From positions 9,891,527 to 9,955,526 of the forward strand of contig OW203726.1 in the NCBI GenBank assembly GCA_934045075.1: a DNA stretch of 64,000 nucleotides, read 5' to 3'. The stretch comes from Yponomeuta sedellus (Eukaryota > Arthropoda > Insecta > Lepidoptera > Yponomeutidae). The translations under genes and the position numbers were made by a program. This document shows, piece after piece, positions 10,713 through 22,429 of this stretch (position 1 is its first letter; the number at the start of each line of letters is the position of its first letter). Under the pieces are notes generated by a model, which was given only the letters and a program-made list of their open reading frames with translations, was not told where the DNA came from and did not search any database.

Positions 10713-11992
10713 CAACCTTAGCATCGGGTTTTTAAATTAAGATAGCGGGAGGAAGGGAGAAATATTTATAATTATATAAATAAGTATTAATACATAATAC
10801 ACTTACATATAAATATATACTTATTCGTACATAAACCTATTAACTATGTGATGTTAGAAAGGTAGTGCTGTTTTAACCTCTTCTAATGTGTAGTATTTAC
10901 GAAAGTTTTAGTTCAAAAACGTAATTTAAATCAAGTTACAATTATATTTCCATTGGTAGCGTTACTTAGCACCGGGTAGCTCCTTAAACGACATAAATAG
11001 CTAGCGTATCACACTACCACTATTCGTCGACATGAAACCTCGTCAACGCAAGGCGCAGAAACTTATTCATGAGTTTCCATTGTAATTGACTTTAATTGCA
11101 GTCAGCCAGATTAAAAAGTTGTACAGACAAAAAATTGCGAAAAACATGCACACATATTTACCTGGAAGTATTTTTACAGCACACCCTCGACCGCTTATGG
11201 CTCCTGAAGCCTCATTCAAAATACCGCGCACACACTTGTAATTTTTTACCATAGAAACAAATGAATCAGAAGTCAATGATGAAAAGTCGGCAAGTAAGTC
11301 CATTCATAATAGGTAGGTTTAAAGTTAAAATAAATGCACTACGTAAATAATGTTTTGGTATTGCGGTAGTATTTGGGCATAATTGTAAAAGGAGAAAAGG
11401 AGTGCATGAAAACGTCCCCAAACGACGTACTCACGAGCTTATACGTCTGGGGCACCCTGGGCAGCAATCAGTCAATTCCTTACGCTGATTTGCAAATCCT
11501 ATCTGCCACTACGACTATGTGAAAGTTAACAAGTATGAATAAAAATTATCGTAAAACAGATTCTGGATAGATGCCATTTCTTTAACAATCTTCTTCTTAG
11601 CGTGTGCTGCGATGCCAAGCCATCGATTGAAGATTTTTAAAGACATGGCATCTATTCAGAATCTGTTTTACAATTATTTTTATACTTGTTAACTTCCAGG
11701 CAGTGGTAAAGGCAGATCCTATCTGCTTAGGCTTCAGGGATACAGGTGTGAGTTTATATATGTATATATGTACTTGTTTTCTGTATATTTAATCCCTTCA
11801 AGGACCACATTGATAGCATGCTTGGCTGCAATTACACAACCCGTAACTTTTCTTTCTTTTAATTTATTATGTTATTCAGAATTACAATATATCTAATTCC
11901 TGAAACAACTCAACTAAAAAATAAAGCAAGTAAATTTTAACTAATACTTTCGTAAGCACGACACATTCTTAGGCAATTTAGTATATTTTGAT
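10713..11992. repeat. Tandem duplication, unit 2
   Basis: This is the second copy of the 9432-10712 unit and includes the ORF and the MITE. The right boundary is where GTATATTTTGATG diverges. Confidence 0.9.
11067..11303 (-). CDS. Conserved short ORF, possible 5' coding exon (copy 2)
   Basis: This 78-codon peptide is identical to that at 9784-10020, with the same donor-like CCAG|GTAAAT after ILPG. Nucleotide differences inside it are silent or absent. The function is unknown. Confidence 0.35.
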   Translation of the reverse strand: MDLLADFSSLTSDSFVSMVKNYKCVRGILNEASGAISGRGCAVKILPGKYVCMFFAIFCLYNFLIWLTAIKVNYNGNS

Positions 11993-12025
11993 GTTCTAAG
12001 ATTGCGTAGAGTAATTTTTCGATGA

Positions 12026-12140
12026 CTTTAGATTAGATTAGAACTCTTTATTGTACACACCAGAAAACAAAATACATAAAAAGGCTTACATATCTAAGTA
12101 TTGCCGTATACAATTGGCGGTCTTATCGATAAAAGAAAGA
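12026..12140 (-). mobile_element. LINE 3' tail fragment
   Basis: This is the reverse of the common tail: TTTATTGTACACACC and CAATTGGCGGTCTTATCG. Only the terminal ~110 bases remain. Confidence 0.6.
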
Positions 12141-14480
12141 CGACAAAAATGACACCATTTTTTTTCGCCAGATGGGCGGCCGCGGTTGTACGAAAACACC
12201 AAAATTCGGAAGTTATTGTATACTGTAACTGAGCAATACGTTTTTACAATTTCATTTTGTGATCAAAGAATATTTTTACTTTTGAAATATGTAATGTAGA
12301 TAGTGAATCTTTCCTTTTCGATGACAGAATAAGATTTCATTACAAATAAAATCAGATAAGCCGTTTATCGCATTATTCACAAAAGGGCGCCGGGTGGCAA
12401 TAGGCGCCTATTTTACCTACGGCAAGGAAACCAAATCATGTTGACTTGTTGAGGTCTACGTAAATCTATCAAATAGCACCTCTCATTTGAGTCGATTGAA
12501 AAACGGTCCCGTACCGGGCTGTTTGTTCTATGAGTTGTTTTCTCATATTGATGTTTTTGAGGCAATGTCGTGTCGCATTCGGTTGGCATATGTTACACAT
12601 ATTTATTCATTATTTACAGCTCCACTACAAAGCGGATAAAACCGAGAAACCAAATATTTTTTTAATCAAATGTAAAATGGAACAAAAATTTATTTAAAAG
12701 TCCCAGACCAAAAATTGCTTTACGTACATGACGTGTAATTCAGGAATTGTGCAGTTTAAAAATAATTCTGATTCAGGGGTTTGTTCGTCTAAAGGCGCGA
12801 CTCCTGCTCATGGTTTTCATGAAATATTACACTAAAAAACCGTTTTTAATTGTGCAAAACATTTTTGTTGCTGTATTGCTCTCATATAAATAATATTTTG
12901 GAAACATTGAAAACCGATTATTTTGTCTCATAAAAACACGAAGCAAGAGATGCGCCTCACTTGGATTTTCCTTTTTCCTCTGCGTGACGTGGTGTACGTT
13001 ATCACTTTCTGGTTTGCTCTGCGTGAAGCGTAGCTGAGTTCTTTTATCTCGATGTTCGTAACGCTCCCCCGCGCGCTTGTTTTATACGTTGTAATTGTTG
13101 TGGTCTCATGGCGTCCATAAACAAAAGAGTCGTGTCATCGTTAAAGTTTTACTCGCAGTAACTTCCACGCTACCTAATCGTCGTAGAGGATTGTAACTGT
13201 TAACGCGCTCGCAAAACGTGTCTTACAACGTTACGGACGTGTTACAGTCATGTTTATGGCCCCTAAAATGCATCCCGTAATTATCTGACAAACGTTTTGT
13301 CTTTATTGTATGTGTCTTGAGCGCTGCCAGGGAGCGTAATTTCCTAGCCAGCCAGTTGTTCTCACGGTCTCTATTATTAGGTCACCCATATTAAATAGCG
13401 ACCCCTTAGAGTCGACACAAATGATCAGCCAAGCGTAAGATCCCTAGGTATGCAGCATTACTTCTTAAATTGTTTAATTTTGTAGATGCCAAGCAACAAT
13501 TTTAGAGGAGTTAACTCAAAACTAGAGCTTACCAGAACGTTGCAACGTTCCGGGTGATATTATTATTTTGTTACTACAACGGGTGTACACTCTGTACTAT
13601 GTGGATATTGTATTGTGAGCGAAAGAAGGAACAGTCCGGTCGCTAAGCGGCTTCAGTAAAAGCTCTGGAATAACAACCAGCAACGGACACCGAGAAATCC
13701 ACCCCAAGTCCCGGATTTGTAGCTGAGCGTACACTTTTATTTAAAGACTGCTCGGCTGGAATCGATTTCGAAATAGTTTCTTGTACATGTCGTAGTAAAG
13801 TTTGCTTCAAACACTAACGCCAAACGATGTCTTGCCTAAAAATCCATAAGTTCCATGTGACGTCATTCGGTATAACATTGACATTTACATTTTAAAACAG
13901 AATTTTAGTCTCAATCTGTCTAAAACATAAATATTAGTCAAGTGTAAACAGCACACATACAATTTTGGTTTAATCTAATCATTTTACGCGAACAGACATC
14001 GCTTTTAATTGAAGTGTTAAAATTGAATAAAAACATTTAGAATTGCTATTCCTTGATACAAACAAACCAACCAACCTCAGATGACCCTCACATAAAAGGC
14101 AGGCAGGATACATCAAAAGCTTCGTTAAGTTGGCTCTAACTGAGCAGGCAAAGAGCTCAGAGATTCAATTTAATTTTTTTTGGTACATAACATTATATAT
14201 TTCTTATCTGAGTGGTTCGTTATTTTGAAGCTTTATTTTTTACTGTTTAACAAAACGACTCTACAAACTTGCGACCAGCATTTAATGCAGAGTCTTCGTA
14301 TCAATTCCCTCCGATCGTACCCTCTTCAATAGAAAATCACCTTCTTTTAATAGGTGGTTATCTATGAGTAGAGCCACTACTAAATAACCCGGACTGTCTA
14401 TATAAAATTTTACAAAAAATACAAATGTAGTATGAAAAATAATTCCGAAAAACACCATCCACACATTCGCCGGGAAACGA
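12141..14480. other. No gene or element recognised
   Basis: This 2.3-kb stretch is unannotated. A CG-containing patch near 13040-13280 stands out in composition, but it has no ORF, repeat or signal I can name. Confidence 0.4.
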
Positions 14481-14764
14481 TGTGGTGATTACTCACGGTG
14501 ATGGATAGACTCTACCTAGATGATGTTATTTCTCGCGTGGGGACAGCGTGCAGCCAATTATGGCCAGGCAATTTGTCGCGGACGGTGTCGATTGTCGATA
14601 TGACGGGCTGTCGCCATGATTCACGGACCCTTGACACTAGTGCTTACTGGCGCTGCGTTGGAGGCCAAATGTGGCTTGCCACATTTAGTCCATTAGCCCT
14701 TGGGCTTGAATCAAATGAATCAGTCATTTCAAAACCGCCAGAAGTTCAGCAGGTAATTTTTGTC

Positions 14765-14900
14765 AGGAGAGACACACACTGGTGAGAGAAACTTATCTCT
14801 AAAAGTGAAGAGATAAGTTTAAGAACTTTCTGTAAATAAGAACCTTTGTATACCTATCCATATTTATGTACAATAAAGTGTTCTCTATCTGTCTAATTGG
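14765..14900 (+). mobile_element. LINE 3' tail fragment
   Basis: ATTTATGTACAATAAAGTGT is followed by a CTATCTGTCT tract, the same terminal structure as at 2935-3060. A small hairpin, AAACTTATCTCT...AGAGATAAGTTT, precedes it. The open frame just upstream (14498-14785) has no recognisable product. Confidence 0.5.
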
Positions 14901-15509
14901 TTGTTGAAAAAAAATGTTCTATTGGCGGCTGGATGTGAATAATCAAGGGAAGTTACGTGGCTATATCCAGCAGTGGCCGAATATGGACTGCTGGATTGGG
15001 TCACAATCGACTAAAATTTTCGTTTTAAAACAAAATTTCACTGCTTCAAAAACTACAAGTCTCTGGACTTGCGGCATTTTTAAAATTGTAGTAATATGAA
15101 AGTACCTATACTTAGATTTTTTATTCTGTAGAATTCTGACAGCTAGCATTTCTTGACTTTTGTAGGTAAAACATAAAACAATATCTAGCATTTTATTTCT
15201 TATTGACCTCAAATGAGTTAAATATTTCAATTTTACGGTGGAGAGCTTTTTTAATAACTACTTCCACGCTATAACTTCATAATCATAACTTCCACACAAG
15301 TTCACACAACACAATCACTTAGTAGCAACACTTATGAAATGTCAGAATTCTGCGGAATAAAAAAATATCTACGTAAGTTATTATTCTATGTATGTAATAT
15401 CAAACTCTGTAATTACCTTACGATTACGCTTCTCTGTATATTTTCTTCTCTGACACTTATCTGCATATTTTGGTGACAAACCAGGCGTTTGTATATTTGC
15501 CAGTATTTT

Positions 15510-15880
15510 TTTGTTCTATTCTTTCGGAGGTGGTCGGTTCGATTCCCACAGGGGAACGCCTTACATGTCGTACAAATGGCTTCAGTCTGGTTGTATTTAT
15601 GTTTCCATGTTGGTGTTGTCCTTGCCTGGTTAGCATAGCACTGGATTTCCTAGTTTCGGACTACGACAAGTAATTGTTTTGTTAGGAAGTTTTGTATAAG
15701 AGTGTACCGGTGCAAACCTCTTTACACAACTTTTTATATTTATGTCTATCATTTTCAAAATTTAAAATTTTACGTCACCCATTTTTGAGATTTTCTTAAT
15801 TTTTTGGCATTACTACTTTACTTTTCATCTAGACCAGACTACATAAATCTCCCTTTGCCTGCTTATTCTGTTTTTTTTTT
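15510..15880 (+). mobile_element. tRNA-related SINE-like repeat, unnamed family
   Basis: A B-box-like GGTCGGTTCGATTCCCAC lies at 15534. The 3' part (GTGCAAACCTCTTTACACAA, TTACGTCACCCATTTTTGAG, CTAGACCAGACTACATAAAT) is repeated in reverse at 63435-63625, which defines a family with at least two copies. Confidence 0.6.
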
Positions 15881-16430
15881 ATTAAGTTTTATGTTTATAT
15901 TATAAATAAAATAAATAAAACACACAGTTGAAGTCGTTCGAATTTTATCATTTTTAAAACGCTTTGCAACTTCACAAGATAAATAATTATCAAGTTTTTT
16001 CAAGATATCCAAAATGAGTCTTTAAGCAATATTTTTTTTCCAAAATACCCTGTACATTTGGGCTTTTGAAATACATGAAGCTTTCGGCAACCCGCTGCTC
16101 CTTTATCATTTTGAGGACTTGTACAAAGATAAAAAAACAACGTTGTCGAAAAAACATCACTTACAGGGTTTCTAAACTATTATTTCATTAGATATATAGA
16201 AAGAGATGGAGAGCGCTGATGGTGGAAGCTGCCCCATAGTCACGTCCCTCAGTCATAAAGAACACTCAGAACAGTTATTGTTCTTAGTAAGAACACTACG
16301 AAAAAGAAGATACAGATAGAGAAAGAAATACAACCATGAATTCTGAAATCTGAGTAATGTTACACGGTAATGTTAATCGGCGGTCTTGTCGCTTGGAGCG
16401 ATCTCTTTCAGACAACCTTGGATGGAGTGC
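15881..16430. other. No gene recognised
   Basis: AT-rich sequence. A LINE-tail-like scrap (GGCGGTCTTGTCGC, TCAGACAACCTTGG) occurs at 16380-16425. Confidence 0.3.
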
Positions 16431-16444
16431 AACCCACTAGTAGA

Positions 16445-16552
16445 CGATCTTACTGACACACTCTTAACACGCAGTTAAAGCCGGTTTGTCACAGAAATAC
16501 CTCACATAAACCGGCTTTAACTACGTCTCAAGAGTGTTTTAGTGGGATCGAC
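16445..16552. repeat. Foldback element
   Basis: CAGTTAAAGCCGGTTT and AAACCGGCTTTAACT face each other, and the flanking ACACTCTTAAC / CAAGAGTGTTT extends the arms. Confidence 0.6.
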
Positions 16553-17032
16553 TATTTATAAATACCTAAGACTGTTAGCTTGAATTTTAGCAAGTCGATT
16601 TTGCATAGAACAATATAACATTTTTATTATTGCATTCAACTACAACTGATCAAAGTTAATTCTATTTTTCAGCAACGCCGAAATGAAACCAAACAGAGAA
16701 ACCTGAAAAACTGAAAAGGAATCCGACGCGAATGTAGGTACGCATCGTTTCACTGGCTGTACTTACCTACTAATAAAACTACTACATCATCGCCATACTC
16801 TCGCAGATGTAAGATAAATCTATCTCAGACTGTAATCGGTGAAAAAAGCTACCTATCCTATTCGACTGATGAGTCACTTCAGAGAAAAAAATAAAACCCC
16901 TAGCCTTAACGCGGTCGTTAGGGATGTCAGGGGAGGTCATTAGCCGATGTCCACTCTACTTGATCCGTATTAGAGTTGTCCGGTACCAGCAAGTAATATT
17001 AGGTAGCGTACCCGGTCTTTTATTGATTTAGA

Positions 17033-17133
17033 GTACAGTCGTCAGCAGGTGAACCTTTACATTTTTGTTGCTAAGTCGTCCTTAATATAATCGATTAGAG
17101 TACACGCATGTAAAGGTACTGACGACTATAGTC
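17033..17133. repeat. Small foldback MITE
   Basis: CAGTCGTCAGCAGGTGAACC plus TTTACAT is mirrored by ATGTAAAGGTACTGACGACT. Relatives lie at 20783-20880 and 27738-27836, both with the CTTTACAT core and a GAGTRCACGC stretch. Confidence 0.6.
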
Positions 17134-17170
17134 ATCAGCGTGCAACAATTTCATATCAACCTAATCAACA

Positions 17171-17457
17171 CATCTTCGAGTAATTGGGGCACAGACATTA
17201 AAAAAAAATATTTTTAAATCTAAAAGATTGAAAGAAATCAAAAAGATTGAAAGGATGTATTACATCCATGGCCACAAATTCCTGGCATCGTTTCATGAAG
17301 CACAAGTTTTATCTTGGCCTCCAGAGTCATTGCCATGCTTAAGGTATCGAAGCATCATCACCAACTCGTTTACATTAAATAATTTGATTTCTTTCAATCT
17401 TTTTGATTTAAAAATATTTTTTTTTAATGTCTGTGCCCCAATTACTCGAAGATGTGT
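17171..17457. repeat. Foldback element, arms about 70 bp
   Basis: ACATCTTCGAGTAATTGGGG through AAAGATTGAAAGAAATC is mirrored by GATTTCTTTCAATCTTTTTG through ATTACTCGAAGATGTGT. The arms are nearly identical and surround about 140 unrelated bases. Confidence 0.8.
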
Positions 17458-17676
17458 GGACCGACTTGGAAAACATAGTCACCAAGTCCAGACCTGATGA
17501 TGGAATCTTGGAGAAATCGCGAGAACTCTACAAATTTCAAAGACACACTTGAAGCGATATTGTGTATATTTTTATAGTGAGCCGTGCATTTGCTTTAGAA
17601 AAACACAATTTGGCGGAGTCGTAGTGATATTCACAAAAAAATGTGAAATCAAATAAAAATAAAAACCGACTTAAAA

Positions 17677-17943
17677 ACACACAACAAATAAAAAGAGAGA
17701 ATCATTTAAATTAATATGACCTTTAGATTCGATTTATCGATATATGTTGGAGTCGGTGCCCAAACTGTATGCGCTGGTCTTGTAACTTTGCACCGGCTCC
17801 TAACTTCTAGTAGAAGTTAGGAGCCGGTGCAAAGTTACAAGACCAGCGCATACAGTTTGGGCACCGACTCCAACATATATCGATAAATCGAATCTAAAGG
17901 TCATATTAATTTAAATGATTCTCTCTTTTTATTTGTTGTGTGT
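17677..17943. repeat. 267-bp essentially perfect palindrome
   Basis: The arms of 133 bases mirror around the single base at 17810 (AACTTCTA G TAGAAGTT). I found no mismatch when reading the arms against each other. The outer ends are ACACACAACAAATAAAAAG and its reverse complement. Confidence 0.9.
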
Positions 17944-18450
17944 AGGAGTGGGTCGTTGTCCGATTTGTCGACGACGAAACGCAACCGTTTTTTCTGGAAC
18001 GAAAACAGGTCCTCGAAACGGTCCTTCGTTCGCAACTGGTTTCATTGTATGCGAACGAGCAAGTCGCAGAGGACGGTCAAACGAGTGCGAACGAGACGAA
18101 ATCACGAAACATCGGAAAAAATAAGTTGTTTTACTCGATATTCGACTGTATACTCATAGACATAAAGATTACTTTATTTTTATCACAGACCAAAACGAAC
18201 GGAACGAGCAAGGAGCCGACGACGACGTCGCAATGATCTCATTACGTTCTAGGCTCTATTAATATAGCACTAAAGGACATATCCGCGTCAAATAATCTAA
18301 GGACTGGTCTCGCGACGAACGAACGCTGGCACTGCTTTAGAGTCTCTGGCACTGCTTTATAATGAAACGTAAAACGGTCCTATCGTCGCGGAACACAAAA
18401 CGGTCTTATAAAACGGTTCGTCTTTGCAACGATCACTCCTAACTTCTACA
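17811..18450. repeat. Possible TIR element sharing half of the palindrome
   Basis: TAGAAGTTAGGAG at 17811 is mirrored by CTCCTAACTTCTA ending at about 18450. The interior repeats the word AAACGGTC several times (near 18014, 18370, 18398) and is rich in TCG/CGA. The boundaries are uncertain. Confidence 0.35.
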
Positions 18451-18555
18451 GGTCAGGCGCCTAATTATGTATACCTACCAAATCCTTAAAGATTCCAATC
18501 ATCTAAATTGTTAACTCCTTACTAATTTTGCAGTTAGACGATGGGAATCGCTCAG

Positions 18556-19148
18556 GAGCTCTATTTTTGAATCACTCGTATGAAATTGTATCGTCGAATG
18601 CGACATAAGTCACACTCGTCTTCTAAGTCGCATGATCTCGTTTTTTCGTATTTTGGAATCGTTCGCCTGAAGTGTTGCCAGTACAATTTGAAGTATTGTA
18701 TTTTCTCCGTTCCACGCAGAAATTACAATAACCGGAAACTACCGTAACGGAAACGGAACGTAAAATATTTCGTTTTATTGGCTGTTTAGATGAAAAATAT
18801 TTTCCTTTAGTTGCAAATTGTAATTCCTGGTGTGCAATAAAGTATATTCATTTCATTTCATTTCATTTCAAAACAAACAAAACACTGTCATGGATCGTAA
18901 ATAATAACACTTTGGTTTGTTTTTGTTCGAAAATGTCAAAACAAAAAATCAATTCGGCACAAAAGCACAAACTCCTCGATTTGAATCTACACAAATTTTG
19001 ACAATTAATCTATCGATCGACATACGAGACGAGTGGTAAGGACCATTCGTTGCAGTCGAGTGATTCAAAAATACGGAATTTTCATATGTCGAACGAAAAT
19101 CAGTAGAAATCGAGCGCTCGACGCGAGACGAGCGATTCAAAAATAGAG
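18556..19148. repeat. TIR element, tandem copy 1, with LINE-tail insertion
   Basis: The ends AGCTCTATTTTTGAATCACT and GAGCGATTCAAAAATAGAGCT are inverted. The copy differs from copy 2 by about 52 extra bases at about 18828-18879: a GTGTGCAATAAAG tail with a CATTT tract, inserted into an A-run. Confidence 0.8.
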
Positions 19149-19681
19149 CTTTGAATCACTCGTATGAAATTGTATCGTCGAATGCGACATAAGTCACACT
19201 CGTCTTCTAAGTCGCATGATCTCGTTTTTTCGTATTTTGGAATCGTTCGCCTGAAGTGTTGCCAGTACAATTTGAAGTATTGTATTTTCTCCGTTCCACG
19301 CAGAAATTACAATAACCGGAAACTACCGTAACGGAAACGGAACGTAAAATATTTCGTTTTATTGGCTGTTTAGATGAAAAATCTTTTCCTTTAGTTGCAA
19401 AACAAACAAAACACTGTCATGGATCGTAAATAATAACACTTTGGTTTGTTTTTGTTCGAAAATGTCAAAACAAAAATCAATTCGGCACAAAAGCACAAAC
19501 TCCTCGATTTGAATCTACACAAATTTTGACAATTAGTCTATCGATCGACATACGAGACGAGTGGTAAGGACCATTCGTTGCAGTCGAGTGATTCAAAAAT
19601 ACGGAATTTTCATATGTCGAACGAAAATCAGTAGAAATCGAGCGCTCGACGCGAGACGAGCGATTCAAAAATAGAGCTCCA
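19149..19681. repeat. TIR element, tandem copy 2
   Basis: This is the second head-to-tail copy, starting TTGAATCACTCGTATG directly after the right TIR of copy 1 and ending ATTCAAAAATAGAGCTC. The sequence is nearly identical to copy 1. The apparent ORFs in the two copies are shadows. Confidence 0.8.
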
Positions 19682-19689
19682 GATTTGGT

Positions 19690-20425
19690 GCGCGTAATAT
19701 ACGGGTAGGATATCGACCTCGACACTAAAAATATATAGGTATGTATATATTTGATTCATTGCTTTTGAGTGGTCAAATATTCGAAATTCGAACGTAGACC
19801 AGCTGCAGTGTAAGTATAAAATACTAACTGGCCGGTTTCTGAATAGAGAATTCATTGAGTAAATACATCAGTATTGTTTCTTTTAGAGAATTCGAGAGAC
19901 AGTTGGGTGACACACATTTATGTAGGTACCTACTAAATGAAATTAGTAAAAAGTAGGTACTTAATACTAATTGAAACTAGCAGAAAATTATAATATACGT
20001 ACAACATCCCATGTGAAAGACTTATGTCTCTTTTAGCTGACTGTAGTAACAGGGCAGACACCGTCTGTAGTATCTAGGCTTATGTTGCTAGGACACTCAG
20101 GTAAGACACTGACACTCATGGTCGGAATAGGCCTAAGGAGCCCGGGTGGCATTTTGGCTTTGGATCTGATGGCAGCAGCCACACTGAAGGAGCATCGGAC
20201 GCAGGCGCAGAAAAGAAGCGTCGTTAATCCAATTTACATAAAAAATGTACTGAAAGGATGGGCCGAAGCCCACACAGATGAGACGTCTGCTCACACAGCT
20301 GATCAACTGTTACATTTTGCTGGAAAGTAAAGTGGTCGATTATAGGTACTAAGCACCGTTCCTTACTTAGCCCTGGTTAGAACGAGAAAAAAATTACGAG
20401 TATGAAACTTACTCTGTACAATAAT
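19690..20425. other. No gene supported
   Basis: The one open frame here (20082-20330, 82 codons, containing RTQAQKRSVVNPIYIKN) has no family I recognise and no splice or promoter context. Confidence 0.3.
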
Positions 20426-20427
20426 AT

Positions 20428-20515
20428 CATTTTTAAAAACCTATTTAGAGGCTAAAAACTGTACCCATACCGGGATTCGAACCCGCGACCTCGGGTTAGT
20501 ACATTAAAAAGAATT
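20428..20515. repeat. tRNA-like foldback element, internally deleted remnant
   Basis: AACCTATTTAGAGGCTAAAA is followed by a B box in reverse (GGATTCGAACCCGCGACCTC) and then directly by GGGTTAGTACATTAAAAAG, the opposite terminus. Almost the whole element is deleted between them. Confidence 0.65.
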
Positions 20516-21050
20516 ATGTGGGTTCATAATTCTATACATAGAATATATAATAAAATAATAGGTAATAGATAAAACACATTAGGTATACTTATGTTATTAC
20601 ATCCATTATTAGCTTTTCCGCATTTGTAATACCCATGTTACAAATCCAAGGTTTAAGTCTCTTATTATCTTATTAGAACTAATTACTAATTCCTAATTAT
20701 TAATGAAGATTAATGTACTGGAAAATCGCGATTTTGACATTTAAAACACGCGACTAGAGTCATCGTAGGTAACATCATCGTCTGCCCAGCTTTACATGTC
20801 CACCTTTACATGCGTGCACTCTACTCAGTTATGTTACAGGACTTTGCAACAAACATATTAAGGTGGACCCGCTGCCCGCTGTACATTGTGCGCATGTGAA
20901 ATTCGACATGCGGTCGACTGTTACTTCCCTAATTAACGAGAGGATCCAGAGTTGGTAGTTCAATCAAAGTAGTGACCTCAGATTTATTAATACAAGACTT
21001 TTTTCCTTAATATTGCGTCGTGGTGTCATAAGAAGTTAATAAGACTATGA
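20516..21050. other. Intergenic, AT-rich
   Basis: Only a degenerate relative of the CTTTACAT foldback MITE at about 20783-20880 was seen. Confidence 0.35.
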
Positions 21051-21051
21051 C

Positions 21052-21432
21052 GCAGCGTTCGTGGCCTAGTCGAACCGGGTGTTTGGAATGAATCACTTGA
21101 GTTAAGCAACAACAGACGCGGTCAGGTGCGGGATGGGTGACCGTCCCGTGACTACCGCTTGTGGCATTTTTCCGAGCGCTTCCGAGCTTCACAAGGCACG
21201 TTAAGCCGTTGGTGCCGGCTGTCATGTAATGGCAGTTGTTAAGCCATGTCAGAGGCCTCATGGGCGGCTTGATAACTGCTGACAGTATGGCCAGCCACTG
21301 CCTTACAATCCTCCACCAACCGGACTTGGCCCCCGTGGTGGAGTATGGCCTAACCTTCCTGCGATGCAGGAAGAGACCCATGCCCCAACAGTGGGGACAT
21401 AGGTACAAGGGTCGATATCGAAGACTAAGACT
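21052..21432 (+). mobile_element. 5S rRNA-like SINE, full-length copy
   Basis: The head (about 21056-21172) has a 5S-like internal promoter: GAGTTAAGCAACAACAGACG in the box A position and GGTCAGGTGCGGGATGGG plus TGACCG in the box C position, followed by CATTTTT, a pol III terminator-like run. The body continues with CGAGCGCTTC, TCAGAGGCCTCATGG, ACTTGGCCCCCGTGG and CCCCAACAGTGGGGACAT. It is nearly co-linear with copies at 50672 and 51477. The head is too diverged to be a working 5S gene. Confidence 0.7.
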
Positions 21433-22078
21433 TAGACATCTAGTGATATTGAATATCTACTGGATAAAATAATTTCCTAAGTACTTAATCGTTAGCTGTA
21501 TAAGTAGGCATTCGGATTGCCTCAGTCCTCCAAAGTTTTAATTAGCTTGAAGAACAGCAAGCCTTCAACATTGTTTTGTTTAACTTCATCTGTCCGGGCC
21601 CGACGTTCCGCTGTCCGTAAGAATTATAGTTTTTCAACAGATTTCGAATTCCCTTTCTCTCTCCCTTACTTTTGTCTTATCCGACCCAATTACATTTCAG
21701 GAAAGAAAATGTTACAGCTAAACATTTTTATTAGGCATTTCTCGGACGGAAGTCGTAAAATCTTTTAAAAATAATAAGGAAAATAATGTCTAGCCACTCG
21801 CAGTCGTTTTAAAAATTGCTAAAGAGCCATTATAGACCTTCACTACAGCATTTTTGTCAGAAGATGGACGCAATAAATAAGTTAATGTTCTTTACTATGA
21901 ATAGAATGTTTTTTGTTCTATTATCAACCTTAATTTTACGAGTATGTCTTTTTAAATTACTCATGACCTTTTATCCGTGTATCTTCTTGTAATATCCTGA
22001 CACACAGAAGATGAAAGTAGAAGAAAAGGATCTGGATCAAGATAAAAATCTTAATCCAGATCTCCAGATCAGAGCAAG
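21433..22078. other. No gene recognised
   Basis: Short open frames only, with no family resemblance. Confidence 0.35.
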
Positions 22079-22142
22079 AGGTAGGTAAGTTTAGATATTG
22101 ATGATAACTGAGGTAGGTAAGTTTAGATATTGATGATAACTC
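22079..22142. repeat. Perfect 32-bp direct tandem repeat
   Basis: The unit contains AGGTAGGTAAGTTTAGATAT and TGATGATAACT and is repeated exactly once. Confidence 0.85.
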
Positions 22143-22186
22143 GAGACACTCCACGAACATGATTTTGCTGTTTTTAACTTAAATCG

Positions 22187-22422
22187 GTCTTATTTGTAAA
22201 ATCACGATTGCTCCAAAACATTCATCACAGGCAAATTACCAGACATGACTAACATTTTATCAACTCGGTGATTTTTTATGTTTTTGAAACAACACAAAGA
22301 GGTTATCTTCTTTGTGTTGTTTCAAAAACATAAAAAATCACCGAGTTGATAAAATGTTAGTCATGTCTGGTAATTTGCCTGTGATGAATGTTTTGGAGCA
22401 ATCGTGATTTTACAAATAAGAC
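22187..22422. repeat. 236-bp palindrome
   Basis: The arms of about 114 bases (outer end GTCTTATTTGTAAAATCACG, inner end AACACAAAGA) show no mismatch that I can see. They flank an 8-base centre at 22301-22308. Confidence 0.9.
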
Positions 22423-22429
22423 TTCATTA

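Noticed and set aside
14498..14785. 95-codon ORF starting MMDRLYLDDVISRVG
   Set aside because: No family resemblance, no intron or promoter context and no conserved copy in the window; kept only as an unassigned open frame.
20082..20330. 82-codon ORF with KEHRTQAQKRSVVNPIYIKN
   Set aside because: It looked faintly like a transposon fragment, but no domain could be identified.
21007..21408. 133-codon minus-strand ORF, and similar ORFs at 50878-51195 and 51446-51766
   Set aside because: They are reverse or frame readings of 5S-like SINE copies.
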